From an uncultured Alphaproteobacteria bacterium (GTDB lineage: Bacteria > Pseudomonadota > Alphaproteobacteria > Micropepsales > Micropepsaceae), in NCBI GenBank assembly GCA_937942205.1, contig CALDFO010000592.1:1-8470 (forward strand): 8,470 nt of DNA, read 5' to 3'. The notes below the pieces were generated by a model that saw nothing but the letters and a program-made list of their open reading frames with translations, was not told the origin of the DNA and made no database searches. Made by a program: the position numbers and the translations under genes. Below, in pieces: positions 1-6,782 of this stretch. The stretch's first letter is position 1. Each line of letters opens with the position of its first letter.

Positions 1-443
1 AATTCTGGCGCGGCTCGCTGGTGCTGGCGCATGGCGAAGAAGGCCATCTGCCGCTGTGGGTGGAGTTCGGCCCGCTGGCGGTCACCGTCATCGGCTTCCT
101 GGTGGCCTATTACTATTACATCCTGCATCCGGCCCTGACCGCCGCGATCCAGGCCCGCCGGGGGATGCTGTATCTGTTCCTCTACAACAAATGGTATTTC
201 GACGAGCTGTATGACTTCCTGTTCGTGCGTCCGGCGCTCCGGCTGGGCCGCTTCCTGTGGAAGCGCGGCGACGGCACCGTGATCGACGGGCTGGGGCCGG
301 ACGGCATCGCCGCCCGCGTGCTGGACGCGACGCGCGGCGCGGTGCGGCTGCAGACCGGATATATCTATCATTATGCGCTGGCGATGCTGCTGGGCGTGGT
401 GGCGCTGGCCACCTGGTTCATGGTGTCGGGAGGTGGGCTGTGA
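1..443 (+). CDS. nuoL: NADH-quinone oxidoreductase subunit L, C-terminal part (5' truncated)
   Basis: This is the 3' end of the gene for NuoL, the most distal antiporter-like proton-pumping subunit in the membrane arm of respiratory complex I. The frame is open from base 3 and gives about 146 residues before the TGA at 441-443. Visible family features are the [18 protein letters not shown] stretch, the [16 protein letters not shown] segment that belongs to the C-terminal lateral-helix region, and a last membrane helix beginning [13 protein letters not shown]. An earlier membrane helix lies in the first 40 residues ([17 protein letters not shown]). The catalytic antiporter core lies upstream of the window. 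The identity is supported by the nuoM and nuoN genes that follow directly. The stop overlaps the nuoM start by 4 bases, so translation is probably coupled. The GTG at 21 is only an internal Val codon, because the reading frame continues to the left edge. Confidence 0.95.
   Translation, partial: FWRGSLVLAHGEEGHLPLWVEFGPLAVTVIGFLVAYYYYILHPALTAAIQARRGMLYLFLYNKWYFDELYDFLFVRPALRLGRFLWKRGDGTVIDGLGPDGIAARVLDATRGAVRLQTGYIYHYALAMLLGVVALATWFMVSGGGL
429..434 (+). promoter_or_regulatory. Shine-Dalgarno site of nuoM
   Basis: GGAGGT lies inside the nuoL 3' end, five bases before the GTG at 440. It is a near-perfect anti-16S match and decides the nuoM start. Without it the reading frame could be extended leftwards to 257, but that extension is only a shadow of nuoL, rich in Arg, Gly and Ala. 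Confidence 0.8.
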
Positions 444-1954
444 GTCTTCCGATCCTGTCTCTCTGCACCTTCGTGCCGCTGTTGGGCGCGCTGGCCATCC
501 TAGTCCGGCCCGAAGCCGTCAGCGCGCGCTGGATCGCGCTGGGCACCACCATCGTCGTTTTCGCCCTGTCGCTGGTGATGTGGGCCGGGTTCGACAACGC
601 CAATCCCGGTTTCCAGATGGTCGAAAAGCTGGACTGGCTGGGCGGCGGCATCTCCTACCATCTGGGGGTGGACGGCATCTCCATGCTCTTTGTCGTTCTG
701 ACCGCTGGATTGATGCCCTTCTGCATCGCCGCTTCGTGGGAGAGCATCGAGAACCGCGTGCCGGAATACATGATCGCCTTCCTGGTCCTGGAGACCATGA
801 TGATCGGCGTGTTCTGCGCCCTGGACCTGGTGCTGTTCTACGTTCTGTTCGAGGCGGGCCTGATCCCGATGTTCCTGATCATCGGCATCTGGGGCGGCAA
901 GCGGCGCGTCTATGCCAGCTTCAAGTTCTTCCTCTATACCTTTGTCGGCTCGGTGCTGATGCTGCTCGCGATCATGAGCATGTACTGGTATGCGGGCACC
1001 ACCGACATCGTGGCGCTGCTGGACAATCCCAGCTTCCCGCCGGGGATGCAGATGTGGCTGTGGCTGGCCTTCTTCGCCAGCTTCGCGGTCAAGATGCCGA
1101 TGTGGCCGGTGCATACCTGGCTGCCCGACGCGCATGTCGAGGCGCCCACCGCCGGTTCCGTCATCCTGGCGGGCATCCTGCTCAAGATGGGTGGCTACGG
1201 CTTCCTGCGTTTCTCGTTGCCCATGTTCCCCAGCGCCACCGAACTGTTCGCGCCGCTGGTCTTTACCCTGAGCGTGGTCGCCATCATCTACACCTCGCTG
1301 GTGGCGCTGGCCCAGGAGGACATGAAGAAGCTGATCGCCTATTCCTCGGTGGCCCATATGGGTTTCGTCACCATGGGCATCTTCACGGTCAACCATCAGG
1401 GCGTGGAAGGCGGCATCTTTCAGATGCTCAGCCACGGCGTGGTGTCGGGCGCGCTCTTCCTTTGCGTCGGCGTGGTCTATGACCGCCTGCACACCCGCGA
1501 GATCGACGCCTATGGCGGGCTGGTGAACCGGATGCCGCTCTATGCCGCCTTCTTCATGGTCTTCACCATGGCCAATGTCGGCCTGCCGGGCACATCGGGC
1601 TTTGTCGGCGAATTCCTCACCATGCTGGGCGCCTTCGTCCATAACAGCTGGATCGCCATCTTCGCCGCCACCGGCGTGATCCTGTCGGCGGCCTATGCGC
1701 TGTTCCTGTATCGCCGCATCGTCTTCGGGGCGCTGGTCAAGCCGTCGCTCCAGACCATCCAGGACCTGTCGGCACGCGAAGTCGCGCTGCTGGCGCCGCT
1801 GGTCGTTATCACCATCGCCTTGGGCGTCTATCCCAAGCCGGTGTTCGACGTAACAACGCCCGCCGTCGCCAAGCTGATCCAGGATCACAAGACCGCGCTG
1901 GCCACCGACAAGGCGCGCCACGTCGCCGCCGTGCAGAAGGGAACCGCACAGTGA
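440..1954 (+). CDS. nuoM: NADH-quinone oxidoreductase subunit M
   Basis: NuoM is one of the three antiporter-like subunits of complex I and couples quinone reduction to proton transfer across the cytoplasmic membrane. The GTG start at 440 gives 504 residues, the usual size for the family. Visible hallmarks are the [20 protein letters not shown] segment with the conserved Glu (E138), FAVKMP with the channel Lys (K218), [15 protein letters not shown] (225-239), a second Lys (K249) in [16 protein letters not shown] (300-309), and the C-terminal half-channel Glu (E391) in GFVGEF. About 14 hydrophobic helices are spread along the protein. The start is fixed by the GGAGGT site and by the 4-base GTGA overlap with nuoL. 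The end overlaps nuoN in the same way. No disruption is seen, and I am very sure of the family. Confidence 0.97.
   Translation: MSLPILSLCTFVPLLGALAILVRPEAVSARWIALGTTIVVFALSLVMWAGFDNANPGFQMVEKLDWLGGGISYHLGVDGISMLFVVLTAGLMPFCIAASWESIENRVPEYMIAFLVLETMMIGVFCALDLVLFYVLFEAGLIPMFLIIGIWGGKRRVYASFKFFLYTFVGSVLMLLAIMSMYWYAGTTDIVALLDNPSFPPGMQMWLWLAFFASFAVKMPMWPVHTWLPDAHVEAPTAGSVILAGILLKMGGYGFLRFSLPMFPSATELFAPLVFTLSVVAIIYTSLVALAQEDMKKLIAYSSVAHMGFVTMGIFTVNHQGVEGGIFQMLSHGVVSGALFLCVGVVYDRLHTREIDAYGGLVNRMPLYAAFFMVFTMANVGLPGTSGFVGEFLTMLGAFVHNSWIAIFAATGVILSAAYALFLYRRIVFGALVKPSLQTIQDLSAREVALLAPLVVITIALGVYPKPVFDVTTPAVAKLIQDHKTALATDKARHVAAVQKGTAQ
1935..1942 (+). promoter_or_regulatory. Shine-Dalgarno site of nuoN
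   Basis: AGAAGGGA lies in the last codons of nuoM, eight bases before the GTG at 1951. It supports that non-ATG start over the internal Met codons of nuoN. Confidence 0.6.
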
Positions 1955-3384
1955 CGTTTCAGGCTGACCTGCTGGTTCTTCTGCCCGAACTGATCCTGGC
2001 GATCGGCGCCATGGCGCTGCTGCTGACGGGCGCGATCGGCGGCGACAAGACCGGGCCCGTGATTTCCTGGGGCGCCATCGGCCTGGTGGCGGCCTCCGGC
2101 GTTGCGGTGGTGACCGGTTCCGACGCGGTGGCGTTCCATGACGCCTTCGTCTCCGACGGGTTCGCCCGTTTCGCCAAGGTGCTGATCCTGCTGGGCGCGG
2201 CCCTGTCCATCCTGCTGGCGGAGGAGTTCTTCGCCCGCATCAAGCTGGCGCGCTTCGAGTTGCCGGTGCTGATGCTGATCGCCACCCTGGGCATGATGCT
2301 GATGGTGTCGTCGGCCAGCTATCTGTCGCTCTATATGGGGCTGGAACTGCAATCGCTGTCGCTCTATGTGCTGGCGTCCTTCAACCGCGACCATCTGCGC
2401 TCGACCGAGGCGGGGCTGAAGTATTTCGTGCTGGGCGCGCTGTCGTCCGGCATGTTGCTCTATGGCATTTCGCTGATCTACGGCTTTACCGGTTCGACCA
2501 GCTTCGCCGCCATCGCCACCGTCACCGCCGGGGGCGGCGCGGCGCTGGGCGTGATCTTCGGCATCGTCTTCCTGATCGCGGGCCTGGCCTTCAAGGTCAG
2601 CGCCGTTCCCTTCCATATGTGGACGCCCGACGTCTATGAAGGCGCGCCCACCCCGATCACCGCCTATTTCGCCAGCGCCGCCAAGGTGGCGGCGCTGTGC
2701 CTGTTCCTGCGCGCGATCCTGGCGCCGTTTCCCGACCTGATCCACCAGTGGCGGCAGATCGTCGTCTTCATCTCGGTGCTGTCCATGATCCTGGGCGCGG
2801 TCGCCGCCATCGGCCAGACCAACATCAAGCGTCTGATGGCCTACAGTTCCATCGGCCATATGGGTTATGCCCTGCTGGGGTTGGCGGCGGGCACCGCACT
2901 GGGCGCGCGCGGCGTGCTGATCTATCTGGCGATCTATGTCTTCACCACTCTGGGCGTGTTCGCCGCCATCCAGGCGATGCGCCGCAAGGGCGAGGCGGTG
3001 GAAACCATCGCCGACCTGGCGGGCCTGGCCCGCACCCAGCCGGTGCTGGCGCTGGTCTTTGCCCTGCTGTTCTTCAGCCTGGCGGGGGTGCCGCCCTTGG
3101 CCGGGTTCTTCGGCAAGTTCTATGTCTTCCTCGCCGCCATCGAGGCGGGGCTGGTGGCGCCCGCCGTGCTGGGCGTTCTGGCCAGCGCCATCGGCCTGGT
3201 CTACTACCTGCGGCTGGTGAAGATCATGTACTTCGACGAGCCCGCGGCGCCCTTTGACGGGGTGGAAGGCTTCGGCTCCAAGGCGATCCTGGGTCTGTCC
3301 GCCGCCGTGGCGCTGCTGTTCATCGTCGCCGCCTCGCCGGTCATCACCGCCGCCGACGCGGCCGCCAAGGCGCTGCTGCCTTGA
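1951..3384 (+). CDS. nuoN: NADH-quinone oxidoreductase subunit N
   Basis: NuoN is the antiporter-like complex I subunit nearest the peripheral arm of the three and is paralogous to NuoL and NuoM. The protein has 477 residues, normal for the family. Visible motifs are the [14 protein letters not shown] segment with the key Glu (E132), LKYFVLGA with K157, the broken-helix Lys K215 in [12 protein letters not shown] followed by [12 protein letters not shown]245 in [19 protein letters not shown] (297-306), which mirrors NuoM, and [12 protein letters not shown] with K389, which takes the place of the Glu used in NuoM. The GTG start overlaps the nuoM stop by 4 bases. The TGA stop overlaps the TTG of birA by 4 bases. 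nuoN is normally the last gene of the nuo operon. Here the transcript apparently continues into housekeeping genes. Confidence 0.97.
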   Translation: MTFQADLLVLLPELILAIGAMALLLTGAIGGDKTGPVISWGAIGLVAASGVAVVTGSDAVAFHDAFVSDGFARFAKVLILLGAALSILLAEEFFARIKLARFELPVLMLIATLGMMLMVSSASYLSLYMGLELQSLSLYVLASFNRDHLRSTEAGLKYFVLGALSSGMLLYGISLIYGFTGSTSFAAIATVTAGGGAALGVIFGIVFLIAGLAFKVSAVPFHMWTPDVYEGAPTPITAYFASAAKVAALCLFLRAILAPFPDLIHQWRQIVVFISVLSMILGAVAAIGQTNIKRLMAYSSIGHMGYALLGLAAGTALGARGVLIYLAIYVFTTLGVFAAIQAMRRKGEAVETIADLAGLARTQPVLALVFALLFFSLAGVPPLAGFFGKFYVFLAAIEAGLVAPAVLGVLASAIGLVYYLRLVKIMYFDEPAAPFDGVEGFGSKAILGLSAAVALLFIVAASPVITAADAAAKALLP

Positions 3385-4112
3385 CAGGCTGGCCGCGCGG
3401 CTATGCGCTGCAACGGCACGCGGAACTGGATTCCACCAACAGCCAGGCGCGCCGCCTGGCCGAAGCGGGCGCGGGCGGGCCGGTCTGGATCACCGCCACG
3501 CGCCAGACCGCGGGGCGTGGCCGCCGCGGCCGCGTCTGGGAGACATTGGACGGCAATCTCGCCGCCACCTTGCTGTTGCGCCCCGTAAAGACCGCCGCCG
3601 GTCCGGCGCAACTGTCCTTCGCCGCCGCGCTGGCCGTGGCCGACATGGCGGCGGAAGCCGCGCCCGGTCACGCCGTCACGGTCAAATGGCCCAACGATGT
3701 GCTGGTGGACGGGCGCAAGCTGTCGGGCATCCTGCTGGAGGCGGGGCAGGACAAGAGCAACGGCGACTGGCTGGCCGTCGGCATCGGCGTCAACCTCGCC
3801 GCCGCGCCGGACGGCATGGCGTTTCCCGCCACATCGCTGGCGGCGCTGGGCGTGCGGTGCACGCCTGACCAGGCGCTGACGAGCATCGCGGCCCGCTTCG
3901 CCCACTGGTATGATGTCTGGATGACAGATGGTTTTGAACCCTTGCGGGCGGCCTGGCTGGCGCGGGCCGAAGGGCTGGGCGGGCCGATCCATGCGCGGCT
4001 GCCGCACGGGGAACGGCACGGCCTGTTCGTCGGGCTGGGACCGGACGGGGCGCTGCTGCTGGACGAGCAGGGCCATACCCGCGCCATCACCGCCGGAGAG
4101 GTTTATTTCTGA
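3381..4112 (+). CDS. birA: Biotin--[acetyl-CoA carboxylase] ligase, class I (no DNA-binding domain)
   Basis: This cytoplasmic enzyme activates biotin with ATP to biotinyl-AMP and transfers it to the lysine of a biotin carrier domain such as AccB. The protein is 243 residues. Visible are LDSTN (16-20), the biotin/AMP-binding loop RQTAGRGRRGR (41-51), KWPNDV (102-107), a conserved Lys (K113) in GRKLSGILLE, GIGVN (134-138), and a small C-terminal domain from about 197. The catalytic core starts almost at the N-terminus, so there is no helix-turn-helix and this protein cannot act as a biotin repressor as E. coli BirA does. The start is a TTG overlapping the nuoN stop (TTGA). The only upstream signal is a weak AAGG at 3367-3370, and no in-frame Met occurs before residue 89, so TTG is the only sensible start. 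Poor initiation and coupling to nuoN would suit an enzyme needed in small amounts. Confidence 0.93.
   Translation: MTGWPRGYALQRHAELDSTNSQARRLAEAGAGGPVWITATRQTAGRGRRGRVWETLDGNLAATLLLRPVKTAAGPAQLSFAAALAVADMAAEAAPGHAVTVKWPNDVLVDGRKLSGILLEAGQDKSNGDWLAVGIGVNLAAAPDGMAFPATSLAALGVRCTPDQALTSIAARFAHWYDVWMTDGFEPLRAAWLARAEGLGGPIHARLPHGERHGLFVGLGPDGALLLDEQGHTRAITAGEVYF
4095..4101 (+). promoter_or_regulatory. Shine-Dalgarno site of coaX
   Basis: GGAGAGG lies in the end of birA, ten bases before the ATG at 4112. It supports independent initiation of coaX as well as coupling through the shared base of TGATG. Confidence 0.6.
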
Positions 4113-4885
4113 TGCTGCTCGCCATAGACGCCGGCAACACCAATATCGTCTTCGCGCTGTATGACGGCCCGGCGATGCGCGCCCAGTGGCGCGCCGTCAC
4201 CCAGGTCAGCCGCACCGCCGACGAACATGCCGTCTGGCTGAGTCAGTTGCTGGCGCTGGAAGGGCTGACCTTCCACGACCTCGATCAGGCGATCATCGCC
4301 ACGGTGGTGCCGGCGCTGCTGTTCGATCTGCGGGCGCTGTGCCGCCAGTATCTGAAATGCGAGCCGCTGGTGGTGAAGGATCCCGCCGTGGAACTGGGCA
4401 TCGGCATCAGGGCCGATCGCCCCGCCAGCGTGGGCGCCGACCGCCTCTGCAACGCGGTGGCCGCGCATGACCGTTACAAGGGCGCGGTGATCGTGGTGGA
4501 TTTCGGCACCGCCACCAATTTCGACATCGTGGCCGAGAATGGCGACTTTGACGGCAGCGTGATCGCGCCGGGCGCCAACCTGTCCATCGAGGCGCTGCAT
4601 CAGGCCGCGGCGCTGCTGCCCCGCGTCGCCATCCACCGCGCCCAGACGGTGATCGGGCGCGACACCGTGCCGGCCATGCAGTCGGGCGTCTATTGGGGCT
4701 ATGTCGGCCTGATCGACGGTCTGATCGGCCGCATCAAGGCCGAATACGGCAGGCCCATGACCGTGGTGGCGACCGGCGGGTTGGCGCACCTGTTCCGTCC
4801 CGATATTCCGGCGATCGAGCATGTCGATCCCGACCTCACCATGCGCGGATTGATGCTGATCCACGCCCGCAACACGCGCAAATAG
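4112..4885 (+). CDS. coaX: Type III pantothenate kinase
   Basis: CoaX phosphorylates pantothenate to 4'-phosphopantothenate, the first step of coenzyme A synthesis, in the cytoplasm. Type III kinases are ASKHA-fold enzymes that need a monovalent cation and, unlike CoaA, are generally not inhibited by CoA. The 257-residue product has the usual length. Visible are the N-terminal phosphate-binding DAGNTN (6-11), VGADRLCNA around the likely catalytic Asp (D110), the second phosphate motif VVDFGTATNFD (128-138), the IAPGANLSIEAL segment (151-162), and ATGGLA near 220-225. The ATG shares its first base with the birA stop and has a good ribosome binding site. The gene ends with TAG, directly followed in the same frame by the ATG of the RNase J gene. 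I see no sign of damage. Confidence 0.95.
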   Translation: MLLAIDAGNTNIVFALYDGPAMRAQWRAVTQVSRTADEHAVWLSQLLALEGLTFHDLDQAIIATVVPALLFDLRALCRQYLKCEPLVVKDPAVELGIGIRADRPASVGADRLCNAVAAHDRYKGAVIVVDFGTATNFDIVAENGDFDGSVIAPGANLSIEALHQAAALLPRVAIHRAQTVIGRDTVPAMQSGVYWGYVGLIDGLIGRIKAEYGRPMTVVATGGLAHLFRPDIPAIEHVDPDLTMRGLMLIHARNTRK

Positions 4886-6538
4886 ATGGACCGCTTTTCG
4901 CCACGGGACGAACTGGTGTTCCTGCCGCTTGGCGGCTCGGGCGAGATCGGCATGAATTTCAACGCCTATGGCTTCGGGCCGGAAGGCGACCGCCAGTGGA
5001 TCATCGTGGATTGCGGCGTGCTGTTCGGGCGCGAGGGCGCCTTGCCCGGCGTGGATGTGCTGATGCCCGATGTGCGCTATCTGGCCGAACAGCGTGAGAA
5101 TATCCTGGGCATCATCGCCACCCATGCCCATGAGGATCACATCGGCGCCATCGCACATCTGTGGCCCATCCTGCGTTGCCCCGTCTATGCCACGCCCTTC
5201 ACGGCGCGGCTGATCGCCGGCAAGCTGGACGAGGCGGGCCTGTCGTCGCGGCTGCAGGTCAAGCAGGTGCCGGTCGGCGGCAGCCTGGCGCTGGGGCCGT
5301 TCACGCTGGACTTCATTTCCATCACCCATTCCATCCTCGAGCCCAACCTGCTGGCGATCCGCACCCCGCTGGGCACGGTGGCCCATACCGGCGACTGGAA
5401 GATCGACCCCGACCCGCTGCTGGGCGAGGAAACCGATGTCGCGCGGCTGGAAAAACTCGGCGACGAAGGCGTGCTGGCGCTGGTCTGCGATTCCACCAAC
5501 GCGCTGGTGCCCGGCAGTTCCGGCTCGGAGGCGCAGGTGCGCGAAAGCCTGACCGATCTGGTCGGCACCCTGACCGGCCGTGTCGCGGTCACCGGCTTTG
5601 CCTCCAACGTGGCGCGGCTGGATACGGTCGCCCGCGCCGCCCGGGCGCATGGCCGCCATATCGCGCTGGTCGGCCGCTCCATGCAGAAGATGGTGTCGGC
5701 GGCGCGCGAGTGCGGCTATCTCAAGGACTTCCCGCCCATCCTGGACGAGACCGAGGCGGCCGATCTGCCGCCCCGCAAGGTGCTGTATCTGTGCACCGGC
5801 AGCCAGGGCGAGCCGCGCGCCGCGCTGGCCCGCATCGCCAATGACAGCCATCCCCATGTGCATCTGGCCGAAGGCGATACGGTGATCTTTTCCAGCCGGG
5901 TCATTCCCGGCAACGAGCTGGCGATCTTCGCAATGCACAACCAGCTGGCGGCGCGGGGCGTGAACCTGCTGACGGCGGAGGATCATTTCGTTCATGTCAG
6001 CGGCCATCCCTGCCGCGAGGAACTGGCGCAGATGTATCGCTGGATCCGGCCCAAGGTCGCGGTGCCGGTACATGGCGAGATGCGCCACCAGGTGGCCCAT
6101 GCCCGGCTGGCGCGCGAGCTTCAGGTGCCGCAGGCGCTGGTGCCGGAGAACGGCCAGCTGTTCCGGCTGGCGCCGGGCCGGGCCGAACTGATCGACGAAG
6201 TGCCGTCGGGCCGCGTGCATCTGGACGGCCGGGTGCTGGTGGCCGAGGGTGAGGGGCTGGCCAAGGATCGCCGTGCCATGGGTTTCGCGGGCCTGCTGGT
6301 GGTGTCGCTGGTGCTCGACGCCAAGGGCCGCCTCGCCGGCGCGCCCAATGTGCTGGGCGAGGGGATGCCCGAACCGGTGGCCGAAGCGGTGCTGAAGGCG
6401 GTGGAGCAGGCCACCGCCAACCTCAGGCGCAGCGATCCCGATGAACTGGCCGAAACGGTGCGCCGCGCCGCGCGCCGCGCCGCGCATGATGCCTGGGGGA
6501 AAAAGCCGATGACGCGGGTCTTGGTGACGGAGGTCTGA
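4886..6538 (+). CDS. rnj: Ribonuclease J (metallo-beta-lactamase/beta-CASP RNase)
   Basis: RNase J is a zinc-dependent 5'-3' exoribonuclease and endoribonuclease that acts in mRNA decay and rRNA maturation. The 550-residue product matches the family. The metallo-beta-lactamase core includes GGSGEIGMN (16-24), the metal motif THAHEDH (79-85; H80, H82, D84, H85), H148 in ITHSI, and D170 in HTGDWKID. The beta-CASP insert covers about 210-350, with CTGSQGEP at 303-310 and SSRVIPGNE at 336-344. The RNA-end-binding HVSGH (370-374) and the last metal ligand H396 in PVHGE follow, then the C-terminal domain from about 455. All catalytic residues I would expect are present, so it should be active. The start has no recognisable Shine-Dalgarno site. 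It depends on the ATG placed directly after the coaX TAG, which suggests termination-reinitiation. The conserved core begins near residue 10, so a later start is unlikely. Confidence 0.95.
   Translation: MDRFSPRDELVFLPLGGSGEIGMNFNAYGFGPEGDRQWIIVDCGVLFGREGALPGVDVLMPDVRYLAEQRENILGIIATHAHEDHIGAIAHLWPILRCPVYATPFTARLIAGKLDEAGLSSRLQVKQVPVGGSLALGPFTLDFISITHSILEPNLLAIRTPLGTVAHTGDWKIDPDPLLGEETDVARLEKLGDEGVLALVCDSTNALVPGSSGSEAQVRESLTDLVGTLTGRVAVTGFASNVARLDTVARAARAHGRHIALVGRSMQKMVSAARECGYLKDFPPILDETEAADLPPRKVLYLCTGSQGEPRAALARIANDSHPHVHLAEGDTVIFSSRVIPGNELAIFAMHNQLAARGVNLLTAEDHFVHVSGHPCREELAQMYRWIRPKVAVPVHGEMRHQVAHARLARELQVPQALVPENGQLFRLAPGRAELIDEVPSGRVHLDGRVLVAEGEGLAKDRRAMGFAGLLVVSLVLDAKGRLAGAPNVLGEGMPEPVAEAVLKAVEQATANLRRSDPDELAETVRRAARRAAHDAWGKKPMTRVLVTEV
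6529..6534 (+). promoter_or_regulatory. Shine-Dalgarno site of the DUF1467 gene
   Basis: GGAGGT lies in the last codons of the RNase J gene, five bases before the ATG at 6540. It is a strong match and, with the one-base gene spacing, fixes the start of the small gene. Confidence 0.8.
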
Positions 6539-6539
6539 C

Positions 6540-6782
6540 ATGAGCGACGCATCGGTGGCCGCGGGCCTTCACTATGTCGTGATCTTCAGCGCCTATGCGG
6601 TGATCTGGTTCCTGGTGCTGTTCTGCCTGCTGCCGGTGGGGCTGGGATCGGAGCGCGATCCGGAAACCGGCGCGCCGCTCAATCCCATGCTGAAGAAGAA
6701 GATGCTCTGGGCCACCGGCATCGCCCTGGTGCTGTGGGCGGTGTTCTATGCCGTTATCGGTTTCGGCTGGCTGGAGCTTTAG
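6540..6782 (+). CDS. DUF1467 family small membrane protein
   Basis: This is an 80-residue protein of unknown function. Two membrane helices are visible, about 13-35 (VVIFSAYAVIWFLVLFCLLP) and 57-78 (ATGIALVLWAVFYAVIGF). They are joined by a polar loop with DPETGAPLNP (40-49) and a basic patch LKKK (51-54), which by the positive-inside rule suggests that the loop faces the cytoplasm. The size, two-helix layout and GAP-NP-L-K loop pattern match the DUF1467 family of alphaproteobacteria, which I know to lie near RNase J genes. A methylmalonyl-CoA epimerase gene often sits between the two in Rhizobiales and is absent here. The gene starts one base after the RNase J stop with a strong ribosome binding site, so it is probably co-expressed. 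Its TAG stop overlaps the stop of the convergent permease gene. No function should be assigned. Confidence 0.85.
   Translation: MSDASVAAGLHYVVIFSAYAVIWFLVLFCLLPVGLGSERDPETGAPLNPMLKKKMLWATGIALVLWAVFYAVIGFGWLEL

Noticed and set aside
257..439. N-terminal extension of nuoM to an ATG at 257
   Set aside because: The added 61 residues are an Arg/Gly/Ala-rich shadow of nuoL. A perfect ribosome binding site and 4-base overlap put the start at GTG 440, and the product then has the family length.
500..1921. A 473-codon open frame on the minus strand opposite nuoM
   Set aside because: Its composition is dominated by His, Gln, Asp and Gly without hydrophobic segments or motifs, and it lies entirely across a well-conserved nuoM. 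It is a codon-bias shadow.
6495..6507. GGGGG-AAAAA run near the end of the RNase J gene as a programmed frameshift site
   Set aside because: The in-register heptamer is G-AAA-AAG, a poor slip site. A -1 shift would not enter the DUF1467 frame, and no stimulatory structure was apparent.
4103..6541. An 812-codon open frame on the minus strand opposite coaX and RNase J
   Set aside because: Its translation is His-, Gln-, Arg- and Gly-rich low-complexity sequence typical of the antisense frame in high-GC genes. Both genes opposite it are well supported by conserved motifs, and no ribosome binding site was evident.
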